In this document: one piece after another, positions 20,972 to 26,855 of the stretch
Numbering within the stretch: position 1 is the first letter of the stretch
Layout of the letters: every line of letters starts with the position of its first letter
Notes under the pieces: generated by a model
Told to the model about the DNA's origin: nothing
Seen by the model: only the letters and a program-made list of their open reading frames with translations
The model's database searches: none
IMG/VR virus record: IMGVR_UViG_3300047202_000133
Coordinates: 1-26,855 of that record
DNA from: a virus
Strand: one strand, 5' to 3'
DNA: 26,855 nt
Made by a program: the position numbers and the translations under genes

Positions 20972-21349
20972 TTAGGGGATGCTGATGCTTTCTTTCTCTT
21001 CAGGCTCGACCCATCTCAGCTTGATCTGCTCGTCTGCGCTCATCGTTGCGAGGACAGCTTCGCAGCCGAGCGCCCTTGCCTTTATGCCGAGCAGTGGAGC
21101 GGCAGCTTCGTCTTGCGAAGTTATCGGCGTCGACCTGCATTGAACCAACAGGACTCGAGGAACCATCCGATTCAGGTCTACTCTTGGCTCTTGACCTGCT
21201 AGGCCCGTGCGGAAGTGGACGTATCCCATGGCAGGCTGTATCGCGACTAGCTGCTGATGAAGAGCACCCTGTTGACGGTCGTTGATTGGCAGCACATACC
21301 ATCCTTTGCCTTCAAGATACTTCTTCACGCGTGGAATCATTCTGGACAT
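20972..21349 (-). CDS. Possible degenerate PD-(D/E)XK nuclease-fold protein
   Basis: This 125-residue protein follows a near-perfect GGAGGTGA ribosome-binding site at ATG 21349. VKKYLEGKGWYVLPIND resembles the opening helix and strand of Holliday-junction resolvase-like nucleases. VDLNRMVPRVLLVQCRST sits where D...ExK would be, but the acidic-x-Lys is replaced by Gln-Cys-Arg. GIKARALGCEAVLATMSADE fits the next helix-strand. If the fold is right, it is probably catalytically dead and acts in binding. A Hjc-like protein with more intact residues is encoded at 23215. The fold call is inference. Confidence 0.45.
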   Translation of the reverse strand: MSRMIPRVKKYLEGKGWYVLPINDRQQGALHQQLVAIQPAMGYVHFRTGLAGQEPRVDLNRMVPRVLLVQCRSTPITSQDEAAAPLLGIKARALGCEAVLATMSADEQIKLRWVEPEEKESISIP

Positions 21350-21591
21350 TTCACCTCCAAGAGCGCGTCTACGAATTCTCGCTTCACGCCCAAGATCATG
21401 GTTCCATCAGGCAGGAGTCTAGCCATCTCGATCTTTCCGATCGATTGGCCACCGATATCTACGGAGATGCCGAGCGAGATCTCCGCGTCGGGTTGATGCT
21501 GAATCAGGAGCGTATTGTATCCCATCAGAAAGGCGCTGTAGGTTTGGCAGCAGCTCTTGCGTGGGCAGAGCGCACATTCTTGAGGGTTCAA
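21337..21591 (-). CDS. Small Cys-rich protein
   Basis: This 84-residue protein is read from TTG 21591, overlapping the previous stop (TTGA) after AAGGAA. MNPQECALCPRKSCCQTYSA carries five cysteines at the N-terminus, possibly a zinc or Fe-S site. The rest is beta-like (AEISLGISVDIGGQSIGKIE, PDGTMILGVKREFVDALLEV). It overlaps the next gene by 13 bases. The function is unknown. Confidence 0.62.
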   Translation of the reverse strand: MNPQECALCPRKSCCQTYSAFLMGYNTLLIQHQPDAEISLGISVDIGGQSIGKIEMARLLPDGTMILGVKREFVDALLEVKCPE

Positions 21592-21872
21592 TTTCCTTCT
21601 CTCCTACAGTGGCCGCAGTCGTGGCCGCACATATCGCATTCCATCGCTTCGGGTGCCAGGCGCATACAGTACCGAAACTCGCGGTAGTCGCATTGTGGCT
21701 CGGGACAGCAGGTGCCTGGAGCTCGACAGGTCGACATTGGTCCTTCAATTCGATGAGCCGAACGGTGCAGGGCGAGTTCTGCATCTACCGAATGGAACCC
21801 CGAGGATCCACCGAAGATGATGGCCCCGCAGTCAGGGCACGTCTTCTGCTGCAGATCGTCCCACGTGATCAT
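21588..21872 (-). CDS. Cys-rich protein with several zinc knuckles
   Basis: This protein has 94 residues. It starts MITWDDLQQKTCPDCGAIIF and continues with STCRAPGTCCPEPQCDYREF, RYCMRLAPEAMECDMCGHDC and GHCRREGN: about twelve cysteines and several His, enough for two or three zinc ions. ATG 21872 overlaps the upstream stop as ATGA. It is encoded among other zinc proteins and tiny membrane proteins. The function is unknown. Confidence 0.62.
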   Translation of the reverse strand: MITWDDLQQKTCPDCGAIIFGGSSGFHSVDAELALHRSAHRIEGPMSTCRAPGTCCPEPQCDYREFRYCMRLAPEAMECDMCGHDCGHCRREGN

Positions 21873-21976
21873 ACGGCCATCTTCCCGCAGTTGTCACAGA
21901 CCCAGTTTCCCTTAGCTTTGTGCGCCGTTGTGTGCGTTTCACACTTGGAGCACCAGAGCTCACGTTTCTGAGGCAC
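21869..21976 (-). CDS. Tiny zinc-ribbon protein (35 residues)
   Basis: MPQKRELWCSKCETHTTAHK, then a short linker and NWVCDNCGKMAV: two CxxC knuckles 19 residues apart, a minimal complete zinc ribbon. GTG 21976 has GAGGTC just upstream, and the stop overlaps the next ATG as ATGA. It is well below usual gene length limits, but coupling and the Cys pattern support it. Confidence 0.6.
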   Translation of the reverse strand: MPQKRELWCSKCETHTTAHKAKGNWVCDNCGKMAV

Positions 21977-21987
21977 GACCTCGTTGC

Positions 21988-22110
21988 TCAGCGTTCTTCA
22001 TCCCCCAAGATTGCGCCGAAAATGAAGCAGACGAATCCGAGCCACAGAACCAGAGGTATGATGAGAACGAGCGAGATCTTGCGTGCTATCTTAGCTAGCA
22101 ACGGCTTCAT
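21988..22110 (-). CDS. Tiny single-helix membrane protein
   Basis: This 40-residue protein starts MKPLLAKIARKISLVLIIPL and ends with a hydrophobic stretch and LGDEER. It has a basic N-terminus, one membrane helix and an acidic C-terminus. ATG 22110 overlaps the previous stop as ATGA. It is paired with an equally small membrane gene just upstream. It might be a small holin, antiholin or regulatory membrane peptide; nothing specific is known. Confidence 0.55.
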   Translation of the reverse strand: MKPLLAKIARKISLVLIIPLVLWLGFVCFIFGAILGDEER

Positions 22111-22226
22111 CGCACCATCAACTCCATACGTCTAACTCGAGTTCGGAGTCGAAGCAAGCCCCAAAGCATCAAGATCAAGATGACAATGAGGCCTGCGGTT
22201 CCAATGGTTTCAATGCGAATGATCAT
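22107..22226 (-). CDS. Tiny single-helix membrane protein
   Basis: This 39-residue protein starts MIIRIETIGTAGLIVILILM and continues LWGLLRLRTRVRRMELMVR: one membrane helix, then a strongly basic tail, opposite in charge layout to its downstream partner. It overlaps the upstream gene by 17 bases and the next gene as ATGA. The two together look like a paired membrane unit. The function is unknown. Confidence 0.55.
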   Translation of the reverse strand: MIIRIETIGTAGLIVILILMLWGLLRLRTRVRRMELMVR

Positions 22227-22584
22227 TTGATCGCCTTCTCAGGTGCTGCACTTCATCGGCCTTTTTCCACTTTTCCCAATCGTCCTGATATATCATGAAG
22301 TCATAATGTACTTCAAATGTTCCATTCTTAGAGACAAGGAATCCTGCGGCCTCATTCACTGAATCATTGGCTAACGGATGACGACCGTAGTGCAGTTGCA
22401 TTCCAACGAAGAGAGTTTCACGATTGGGAACGAAGCTCGCGTTCACTCTGCCAGTTCTGAGCAATGGCCCGAAGGTGAGCGCTCTGAAGATGTCTCTCAG
22501 GTAATGTCGGTGAATCTTTTCAGGTTGAATTCCGTACACGGTGCCCTTGTCAGTGATGGCCTTGATTATGAAGAGGTTCTTCAT
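22210..22584 (-). CDS. Hypothetical protein
   Basis: This 124-residue protein is read from ATG 22584 (MKNLFIIKAITDKGTVYGIQ), which overlaps the previous gene's stop as ATGA; in-frame codons further upstream lie inside that gene. It has mixed alpha/beta patterns (KNGTFEVHYDFMIYQDDWEK) and a basic His-rich end (HLRRRSNDHSH). There is no recognised motif, cysteine cluster or membrane helix. Confidence 0.65.
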   Translation of the reverse strand: MKNLFIIKAITDKGTVYGIQPEKIHRHYLRDIFRALTFGPLLRTGRVNASFVPNRETLFVGMQLHYGRHPLANDSVNEAAGFLVSKNGTFEVHYDFMIYQDDWEKWKKADEVQHLRRRSNDHSH

Positions 22585-23072
22585 CGGACCGCCCTCTCGT
22601 GTCTTTGGCTTCTCAAGACGGCATCGGGACGCTTCAGCGCAACCACGATCCAGAGCCGCTTGAATCCGTTGCAGTGCGTACAAGTGAAGCCGAAGGGAGG
22701 CACGGTGCCTTCCCCTTTGCATTCTTCGCAGATTTCCCAATGGCCCTCGGTCACGTCGACCTTTCGTTGCTGCTTGCTGTCGATCGGCACGTCTGGAGCT
22801 CGGACGTCAGCGTCTTCTTCCACAGCTGCTTCTTCTCCGAGTTGCTCTTCCTCAGACCAGGCGGGCTCATCTATGTTGTGCTGCGGGTTCCCAGGAGGCC
22901 AATGGTGTGCCTTGTTGAATTGTCGGACGAAGCCAAGCAACTCTTTTCGCATGACGATGTTGTCTTTTCTGCAGACCGTCTTGAATCCGCGAATCTGCTC
23001 GAGCTCCTCAGGGGTTTGACCACGAATTAGAATCTGAGCCCCCTTGCTTTCCACTACAGGTTTGCCAGGCAT
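22581..23072 (-). CDS. Protein with DnaJ-like zinc finger C-terminus
   Basis: This 163-residue protein is read from ATG 23072 (MPGKPVVESKGAQILIRGQT), eight bases after GGTGA; ATG 23084 is too close to that site. The N-terminal half is charged and helical (TPEELEQIRGFKTVCRKDNI), with an acidic linker in the middle. CEECKGEGTVPPFGFTCTHC followed by NGFKRLW is the CxxCxGxG repeat pair of DnaJ-type zinc fingers, here one zinc centre. It heads the minus operon 23072-20972. The function is unknown; such fingers bind unfolded protein or nucleic acid. Confidence 0.65.
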   Translation of the reverse strand: MPGKPVVESKGAQILIRGQTPEELEQIRGFKTVCRKDNIVMRKELLGFVRQFNKAHHWPPGNPQHNIDEPAWSEEEQLGEEAAVEEDADVRAPDVPIDSKQQRKVDVTEGHWEICEECKGEGTVPPFGFTCTHCNGFKRLWIVVALKRPDAVLRSQRHERAVR

Positions 23073-23084
23073 GCTTTCATTCAC

Positions 23085-23114
23085 CGGGATGGTATGGTAT
23101 GGTAGGTATGGGAT
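23085..23114. repeat. Short GGTAT tandem repeats upstream of the 23072 gene
   Basis: The sequence reads GGATGGTATGGTATGGTAGG followed by TATGGGATACGATGGG: five-base units ATGGT/GGTAT repeated with slips. It lies in the leader of the 23072 gene, close to its GGTGA site on the other strand. It could be a regulatory or slippage-prone leader. Confidence 0.45.
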
Positions 23115-23164
23115 ACGATGGGTCCGGGAGGGGAGGGGTCCCCATTCCGCACTGGACGCGTACC

Positions 23165-23186
23165 CCCCTCATTTTATAGGGGGCGT
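23165..23186. promoter_or_regulatory. Divergent TATA box framed by a C/G inverted repeat
   Basis: CATTTTATAG (TATAAAATG on the minus strand) at 23171-23180 is flanked by CCCCCC and GGGGGC, forming a near-symmetric element between the 23072 (minus) and 23215 (plus) genes. On the plus strand it is about 40 bases before ATG 23215; on the minus strand about 100 bases before ATG 23072. One or both may use it. Confidence 0.5.
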
Positions 23187-23214
23187 ACTCGCAGTCAGTC
23201 GAACGAGATAAGGC

Positions 23215-23478
23215 ATGCCCTCCAAGAGACATGAGAATCGGTTGACCGAAGTTATTGACGAGCTCAAAGGAAAAGGGTTTCATGTCATCCGCCTCAACGG
23301 AAAGTGCCCTGACGCAATCGCGACCAAAGAGGGGAAACTGATCGCTGTTGAAGTCATAGGAAAGTGGGGAAAGGAGCGCCGATACAGACTGACAGGCGGT
23401 TGGACATATACAGGCAAGAAACGAACGTACAGCATGTTTGACGATGTCATGATCTTCGACTTCCCATACGCTCCCTGA
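23215..23478 (+). CDS. Holliday-junction resolvase-like (Hjc-type) protein
   Basis: This 87-residue protein shows the PD-(D/E)XK pattern of archaeal Hjc: Glu7 in RHENRLTEVIDELK, GKGFHVIRLNG, Asp33 in CPDAIA, and KLIAVEVIGK with Glu46. The usual E-x-K lysine is Ile48 here, with Lys50 two residues later as a possible stand-in, so activity is uncertain. Hjc enzymes cut four-way DNA junctions during recombination and before packaging. It is shorter than cellular Hjc (about 130) because the C-terminal helices are trimmed. It is a lone plus-strand gene with its own TATA box, converging on the ATPase gene with 14 bases between. Confidence 0.72.
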   Translation: MPSKRHENRLTEVIDELKGKGFHVIRLNGKCPDAIATKEGKLIAVEVIGKWGKERRYRLTGGWTYTGKKRTYSMFDDVMIFDFPYAP

Positions 23479-23492
23479 AATGGAGAGGGGGG

Positions 23493-24908
23493 TCATACCG
23501 CGTTGATCTCCTGGAGAACGATGCGTTGCTTCGCGTCTGGAGTCACCGTGTACCAGAACATGTTGCCGCTGCTGATCTTTCGCGTGAAGAACTTCAAGTC
23601 GCAGAGGCTGACGAGTGCTTCTTCAACTTCCTTACGTGCATGGGTCCAGCCGAAACGTGAGAGAGTCTCGATGGCTTTGGGAAGCGTTTGTCTTTCATCG
23701 AACTGACCTTGGCTGATCGCGTAGAGGACCCGCCCGACAACATCACGATCGGACGCTTGGAGATTGGGCTTTCTGGTTTCAACGTCAGCAGTTGGACGAC
23801 GAACCTGAAGCGTGATCGGCTCGGCAGCTTCTCGATATTCATCTGCTGAACGATAGCTGCGAGGGTCTCTGATTGGACCCGAAGGCAAAGGATGCAGCTT
23901 TCGGGCATCTTCAACTAAGGCGTCGGCTGCTTTCTTGAGTACTCCTGGCAGGACGTCAAGAACCAAAGGCTTCACTGCGGCAGGGGGCTTCGGTTCGAAT
24001 TTGTCTCTGAACTTCGAGATGAACTCGCTTGCGTCACCCAGCTTCACGTCTGCTGCTTGCTTTGATAAGACAAAGTCCCTCGTAGCATGGAATGTGATTC
24101 GTTTACCGAATTGGGTTAGCTGCTTGATCTTGCAGGTCTCATCGTCATTCCACACCCACATCTGCCCTTTCCTCAAGCCGCTCAGCGAATCGTACCATTG
24201 ACGAAGCGCCTTGGAGTCTTCGTCCGCATGTTTCTCGACCCATGCCTGAATCGCTTCTTTGTCTTGCGGTGCTGTCAATCGACCGACGACGAGCAGATCG
24301 CTTTGTGTCAGGACGTTCTTGTTGTAGCTCGCCGGGCGTTGAGTGATTCCGATAAAGCAAATGTTCCGATTGCCACCTAGCTTGACGAGATCCTCGAAAG
24401 CGCCGAGGCAACGAGCTTCTTCCCTGAACGGTCGCTGCGGTGCGAATTGGTCAGCTTCCTCGCAGACGATAACCCGTTTGGCAGGGTATTGATCAGCGAG
24501 ATGGTAACATTCTTCTGCGAAGATTGTCGCAATTTGAATCTGCTGGCCTTTGCGGAATTGGCTGATGTCCAGGACTGCGCTCGTATGTGTTTGGAAAAGT
24601 GCTTCAACGATCTTGCCGATCTTGGTCGGGTCCAGTTGGATATCGGCGTGTTTGCCACCAATGACGACGACGGGGAGACCGGGCTTTGATGGGTCTGGAC
24701 GGCCTTCTTTGTCGACTCCGACTCGGAGGCCCCACCAGATACCCATGACGTCGAAGATGATTGTTGGGATTTGGGCTTGAACGATTTGCTCGACAAGAAC
24801 GCCACCGTTGTAGGTCTTGCCACTGTTCCGCTTGCCGAGAATAGCGATCGCCCATTCTAGCAGTTGATCGGGCAGAGTTAGATCAGGAGCCACCTTGAAG
24901 CCGCTCAT
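23493..24908 (-). CDS. HerA/FtsK-like P-loop ATPase with C-terminal winged-helix domain
   Basis: This protein has 471 residues. Walker A GKRNSGKT (about residues 25-32), Walker B VIVCEEAD (about 147-153) and ITQRPASYNKNVLTQSD as sensor/arginine-finger region place it in the HerA/VirB4/FtsK group of DNA-translocating ATPases. ATPase fold continues to about residue 275. A charged linker follows, and residues 390-471 (DRDVVGRVLYAISQG, FGWTHARKEVEEALVSLCDL) look like a winged helix. It likely moves or processes viral DNA, perhaps with a nuclease such as the neighbouring Hjc-like protein. The partner NurA was not seen. ATG 24908 overlaps the upstream stop as ATGA. Confidence 0.85.
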   Translation of the reverse strand: MSGFKVAPDLTLPDQLLEWAIAILGKRNSGKTYNGGVLVEQIVQAQIPTIIFDVMGIWWGLRVGVDKEGRPDPSKPGLPVVVIGGKHADIQLDPTKIGKIVEALFQTHTSAVLDISQFRKGQQIQIATIFAEECYHLADQYPAKRVIVCEEADQFAPQRPFREEARCLGAFEDLVKLGGNRNICFIGITQRPASYNKNVLTQSDLLVVGRLTAPQDKEAIQAWVEKHADEDSKALRQWYDSLSGLRKGQMWVWNDDETCKIKQLTQFGKRITFHATRDFVLSKQAADVKLGDASEFISKFRDKFEPKPPAAVKPLVLDVLPGVLKKAADALVEDARKLHPLPSGPIRDPRSYRSADEYREAAEPITLQVRRPTADVETRKPNLQASDRDVVGRVLYAISQGQFDERQTLPKAIETLSRFGWTHARKEVEEALVSLCDLKFFTRKISSGNMFWYTVTPDAKQRIVLQEINAV

Positions 24909-25093
24909 GGCTGTTTCCTCTTGGCTCGCAGCTTCGCGAGGAACTCGTCTTTGACTTCCTTCTCGATACGTTGCCAGAAACCCTTCCAGCAGACAGGGTA
25001 TTCGGTTCCTGGACGCTCCGGATGGTCCGCGCTTTCTGGATCTATGAAGCGAGCGACTGCAGCTGCATCGCAGCCTTTGTCAGAACACTTCAT
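24905..25093 (-). CDS. Small Cys-containing protein
   Basis: This is a 62-residue protein: MKCSDKGCDAAAVARFIDPE, then EYPVCWKGFWQRIEKEVKDE and a basic end (LAKLRAKRKQP). Three cysteines near the N-terminus and middle could bind a metal. It is coupled by ATGA to both neighbours. It may be an accessory to the ATPase encoded directly downstream. The function is unknown. Confidence 0.62.
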   Translation of the reverse strand: MKCSDKGCDAAAVARFIDPESADHPERPGTEYPVCWKGFWQRIEKEVKDEFLAKLRAKRKQP

Positions 25094-25332
25094 GGCAGGG
25101 GCTCCTCTAGCTTGTCTGGTCGAATGGGTTGAGTGCTGGTACCTATGTGTTCGCCCTTGTCATTGTAGATTCGCCAATTCCCCGGTGAGCCTAGAATCCA
25201 TCGACACGCCTTATGTCTCCTAACGAAGCCGTTCTCTTTCGCTTGCTTGTACCGTTCGCCCTTCTTGATGACATCGTCGCATACTGAACATTTGAGCGGC
25301 TTCTTCTTAGCGGTTCGGTTTCTCCATTTCAT
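25090..25332 (-). CDS. Small basic zinc-binding protein
   Basis: This 80-residue protein is read from ATG 25332, which overlaps the previous stop as ATGA and follows AGGTG; a GTG at 25341 is an alternative. It is very basic (MKWRNRTAKKKPLK), then KCSVCDDVIKKGERYKQAKE with His and Cys (RRHKACRW) completing a likely treble-clef zinc site. It probably binds nucleic acid. It is part of the coupled right-hand operon. Confidence 0.66.
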   Translation of the reverse strand: MKWRNRTAKKKPLKCSVCDDVIKKGERYKQAKENGFVRRHKACRWILGSPGNWRIYNDKGEHIGTSTQPIRPDKLEEPLP

Positions 25333-25778
25333 TTTGAACACCTATGGATTGAGCCGTCTGGATTCTTGGGGAAGAATTGGCCCATCTGCTCGCCCTTCGC
25401 CCAGTCGATCTTGCCGTCTTTCATCTTCAGCGGGGCATGGCAGCGGTTGCACGTCTGGATAGTTGTCTGTGTCTGCCCTTGTTCTCGCTGGAGATCTTGC
25501 CGTGTCGGAACCAGTGGACTAGCTGATTCAGGTTTGGGCGGTGATTGCTTTGATTGATTGCTTACATTGATTGATTTGATACGAGCCTTCGTTTGTTCGA
25601 TCCAAGGGTCTAGCACGCTTCTGACGAATCCGAGCGCCTGGTTCGGTGTCGAATTCATGAATTCGACTTTGAGGCCAACTTCCTCTGTGTCGTAGACGAC
25701 GCCGTTGATGATGTAGACTTTCCTGGAGAGCGGTATGCTGAACGGTGCGTTGATGACTTGATCACCTGGAGAAATCAT
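25329..25778 (-). CDS. Hypothetical protein with C-terminal zinc motif
   Basis: This protein has 149 residues. The N-terminal 75 residues look like a small beta-barrel or alpha/beta domain (GDQVINAPFSIPLSRKVYII, EVGLKVEFMNST). A Gln/Ser-rich linker follows (SNQSKQSPPKPESAS). Then TCNRCHAPLKMKDGKIDW and GSIHRC give a four-ligand zinc site. This order (fold, linker, zinc) recalls single-strand DNA-binding proteins, but no OB-fold signature is certain. It is coupled to its neighbours by ATGA. Confidence 0.62.
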   Translation of the reverse strand: MISPGDQVINAPFSIPLSRKVYIINGVVYDTEEVGLKVEFMNSTPNQALGFVRSVLDPWIEQTKARIKSINVSNQSKQSPPKPESASPLVPTRQDLQREQGQTQTTIQTCNRCHAPLKMKDGKIDWAKGEQMGQFFPKNPDGSIHRCSK

Positions 25779-26026
25779 TGCTTGGGGGCCTCCGTCTTGA
25801 AGAAAAGGATTCTCCCTTGAACTTCCCTTGCCATCACCATTCGGCTCAGATGATCAAGGCAGTTCGCGCAGATTGCGAGTCCAGTTGCTTGTGGAAAGGC
25901 TCGCATCCTAAGAATGACACTAGTCACGGGGCCCTTCAGGTTCGTATGTTCGAAGAACTGATGCAGTGCGCAGTCGTCGCGTTGCTCAACTTTCGGAACA
26001 GCAGATCCAAGATCCTCTGAGCTCAT
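25775..26026 (-). CDS. Hypothetical protein
   Basis: This 83-residue protein starts MSSEDLGSAVPKVEQRDDCA. It contains ALHQFFEHTNLKG and ATGLAICANCLDHLSRMV, with one CxxC and nearby His residues that could bind zinc. It overlaps its neighbours as ATGA on both sides. No family is recognised. Confidence 0.6.
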   Translation of the reverse strand: MSSEDLGSAVPKVEQRDDCALHQFFEHTNLKGPVTSVILRMRAFPQATGLAICANCLDHLSRMVMAREVQGRILFFKTEAPKQ

Positions 26027-26328
26027 TGGCCTCTCTGCCTCTGACGTCGTTCTCGCTCCAAGTGTTCAGGCAGTTTGATTCGTCCTTCCTTCGCGAGTTG
26101 TCGGACACGTCGTTCTAGGCTGCTGAGATGCGGCAGGTTCTTCCACACGACCGCCCAAGCCTCATACTCGAGCCAGGGCAAGCCACAGTAGTTTTTGAGC
26201 CAGCGAAAGTCCAGCTCCTGGTAGAGCGCTCGCATCCGAGGATACTCGCCCAGAGGCATGCCGTTGAGGATCTCAAGCGCCTGGTTGCCGAGCCGTTCTC
26301 GACTTGCACGTGCAGCTATGCTTCTCAT
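26023..26328 (-). CDS. Hypothetical basic helical protein
   Basis: This 101-residue protein is rich in Arg and Leu (MRSIAARASRERLGNQALEI, YQELDFRWLKNYCGLPWLEY, LERRVRQLAKEGRIKLPEHL) and ends RERRQRQRGQ. It is helical and strongly basic, suggesting DNA or RNA contact. ATG 26328 follows GGAGAG inside the tail of the upstream gene. Its function is unknown. Confidence 0.62.
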   Translation of the reverse strand: MRSIAARASRERLGNQALEILNGMPLGEYPRMRALYQELDFRWLKNYCGLPWLEYEAWAVVWKNLPHLSSLERRVRQLAKEGRIKLPEHLERERRQRQRGQ

Positions 26329-26340
26329 TCGTCCACTCTC

Positions 26341-26541
26341 CTACCGATGCTCCAGAATGACGGTCACGTGCTGGATACTCGCTCTGTTGAAAAATCTCTC
26401 GAATGTTGCCGAGAAGCCTCTGGATTGTTCAAGACGTGTGCGTTGGGGCCAAGCGTTCTCTCGATACCAGTCCTTCCAGCCCTGCATAGTTCTGACGTCC
26501 ATAGTGCTAGGATTCAGCCACATGGCATGATGGTGTAACAT
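26341..26541 (-). CDS. Small hypothetical protein
   Basis: This 66-residue protein is read from ATG 26541 (MLHHHAMWLNPSTMDVRTMQ), with GCGAGTG upstream; an in-frame ATG at 26580 would overlap the previous gene by 74 bases. It contains GWKDWYRENAWPQRTRLEQS and an alternating end (ASIQHVTVILEHR). No motif is known. It overlaps the upstream gene by 35 bases. Confidence 0.55.
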   Translation of the reverse strand: MLHHHAMWLNPSTMDVRTMQGWKDWYRENAWPQRTRLEQSRGFSATFERFFNRASIQHVTVILEHR

Positions 26542-26761
26542 CACTCGCCCAAGCCTCCGCCTGGTCCTGACAGAATGCAACCACTACGCTTTGGTAGCTG
26601 ATGAGTTCCGCGCCCCATCCGTCCGCATAGAAGCATTGGAGATCGTCGTTGTATCCGAACAATGCGACGGTGCGACCGTAGACGGTGAGCTGGACCGGGC
26701 CGTGATGGAAGAGCGCTTGCTTGATCTGATCCAAGCAAGTGAATCGAACGAAGGTGCTCAT
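26507..26761 (-). CDS. Small hypothetical alpha/beta protein
   Basis: This protein has 84 residues: MSTFVRFTCLDQIKQALFHH, then GPVQLTVYGRTVALFGYNDD, a Gly/Trp turn (YADGWGAEL) and a helical tail. The pattern of helix, two strands and helix looks like a small stand-alone fold. ATG 26761 overlaps the upstream stop as ATGA, with GGAGG in the tail of that gene. The function is unknown. Confidence 0.62.
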   Translation of the reverse strand: MSTFVRFTCLDQIKQALFHHGPVQLTVYGRTVALFGYNDDLQCFYADGWGAELISYQSVVVAFCQDQAEAWASDVTPSCHVAES

Positions 26762-26855
26762 GCTGGAATCGGAACCTCCTGAGGAGGCTCCTTCTTCGGC
26801 ACTGCCTGAGGCGCTGGGGTCGGTGGCTCGGGTGCTTGAGGAACTGGTGCAACAG
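26758..26855 (-). CDS. Pro-rich C-terminus of a gene cut by the window edge
   Basis: The frame enters from the right edge and ends at TGA 26758-26760. The visible 31 residues are Pro/Ala/Gln-rich (VAPVPQAPEPPTPAPQAVPK, KEPPQEVPIPA), a disordered tail. It overlaps the next ATG as ATGA, so it belongs to the same operon. Nothing can be said about its main part. Confidence 0.6.
   Translation of the reverse strand, partial: VAPVPQAPEPPTPAPQAVPKKEPPQEVPIPA

Noticed and set aside
23077-23496. 139-residue minus-strand frame over the resolvase gene
   Set aside because: It is antisense to the Hjc-like gene, which has conserved residues and a promoter; the reverse frame shows no motif.
1-26855. CRISPR array, rRNA or tRNA gene, insertion sequence
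   Set aside because: No spaced direct repeats of CRISPR type, no structured RNA gene pattern and no transposase or terminal inverted repeats were found. The only tandem repeats are the coding ones in the prohead and fibre genes and the short GGTAT leader repeat.

Overview
The window looks like the structural and accessory part of a tailed double-stranded DNA virus (or provirus) of the HK97/Caudoviricetes type. An archaeal host is the best reading, though not proven. For an archaeal host: several operon starts have a TATA-box-like element (TTTATA, TTATATT or TATAAA) about 25 to 40 bases upstream and no bacterial -35/-10 pair; there is a HerA-like ATPase and an Hjc-like PD-(D/E)XK protein; and tiny CxxC zinc-ribbon proteins are very abundant. 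Strong Shine-Dalgarno sites (GGAGG, GGTGA) and ATGA/TTGA/GTGA stop-start overlaps occur throughout. No integrase, polymerase, tRNA, rRNA or CRISPR array was seen.

Most genes lie on the minus strand and read from right to left. From 26855 to 23493 runs a tightly coupled operon of small unknown proteins ending in the HerA-like ATPase. A lone plus-strand resolvase-like gene (23215-23478) faces it. From 23072 to 20972 is a second coupled set of zinc-ribbon proteins, two tiny membrane proteins and a degenerate nuclease-like protein. From 20888 to 18373 is a membrane/peptidase block: a duplicated four-helix membrane protein, a complete papain-like cysteine peptidase, a coiled-coil plus membrane-anchor protein and another membrane protein.

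A TATA box at about 18325 opens the packaging and structural operon: metallopeptidase, small proteins, a possible small terminase, large terminase, a glycosyltransferase, structural proteins, a fibre-like protein with eleven 18-residue repeats, and a portal whose frame runs into a Dam-type DNA methyltransferase. The usual continuation (a MuF-like head protein fragment, prohead protease plus scaffold, major capsid protein) lies at 5838-1. It is separated from the portal by two plus-strand cassettes (4059-5537 and 6007-8378) and interrupted by an HNH endonuclease gene (2804-3220). The cassettes carry chains of very small, often Cys-rich proteins and a second methyltransferase.

The most notable points are the plus-strand zinc-ribbon cassettes inside the morphogenesis module, the fused portal-methyltransferase frame broken at a nine-base homopolymer, the isolated MuF C-terminus, the papain-like peptidase beside holin-like membrane proteins, the repeat fibre, and a palindrome-rich control region at 5839-6006. 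A few reading frames break near homopolymers or overlap improbably, so single-base sequence errors are a real alternative for those.
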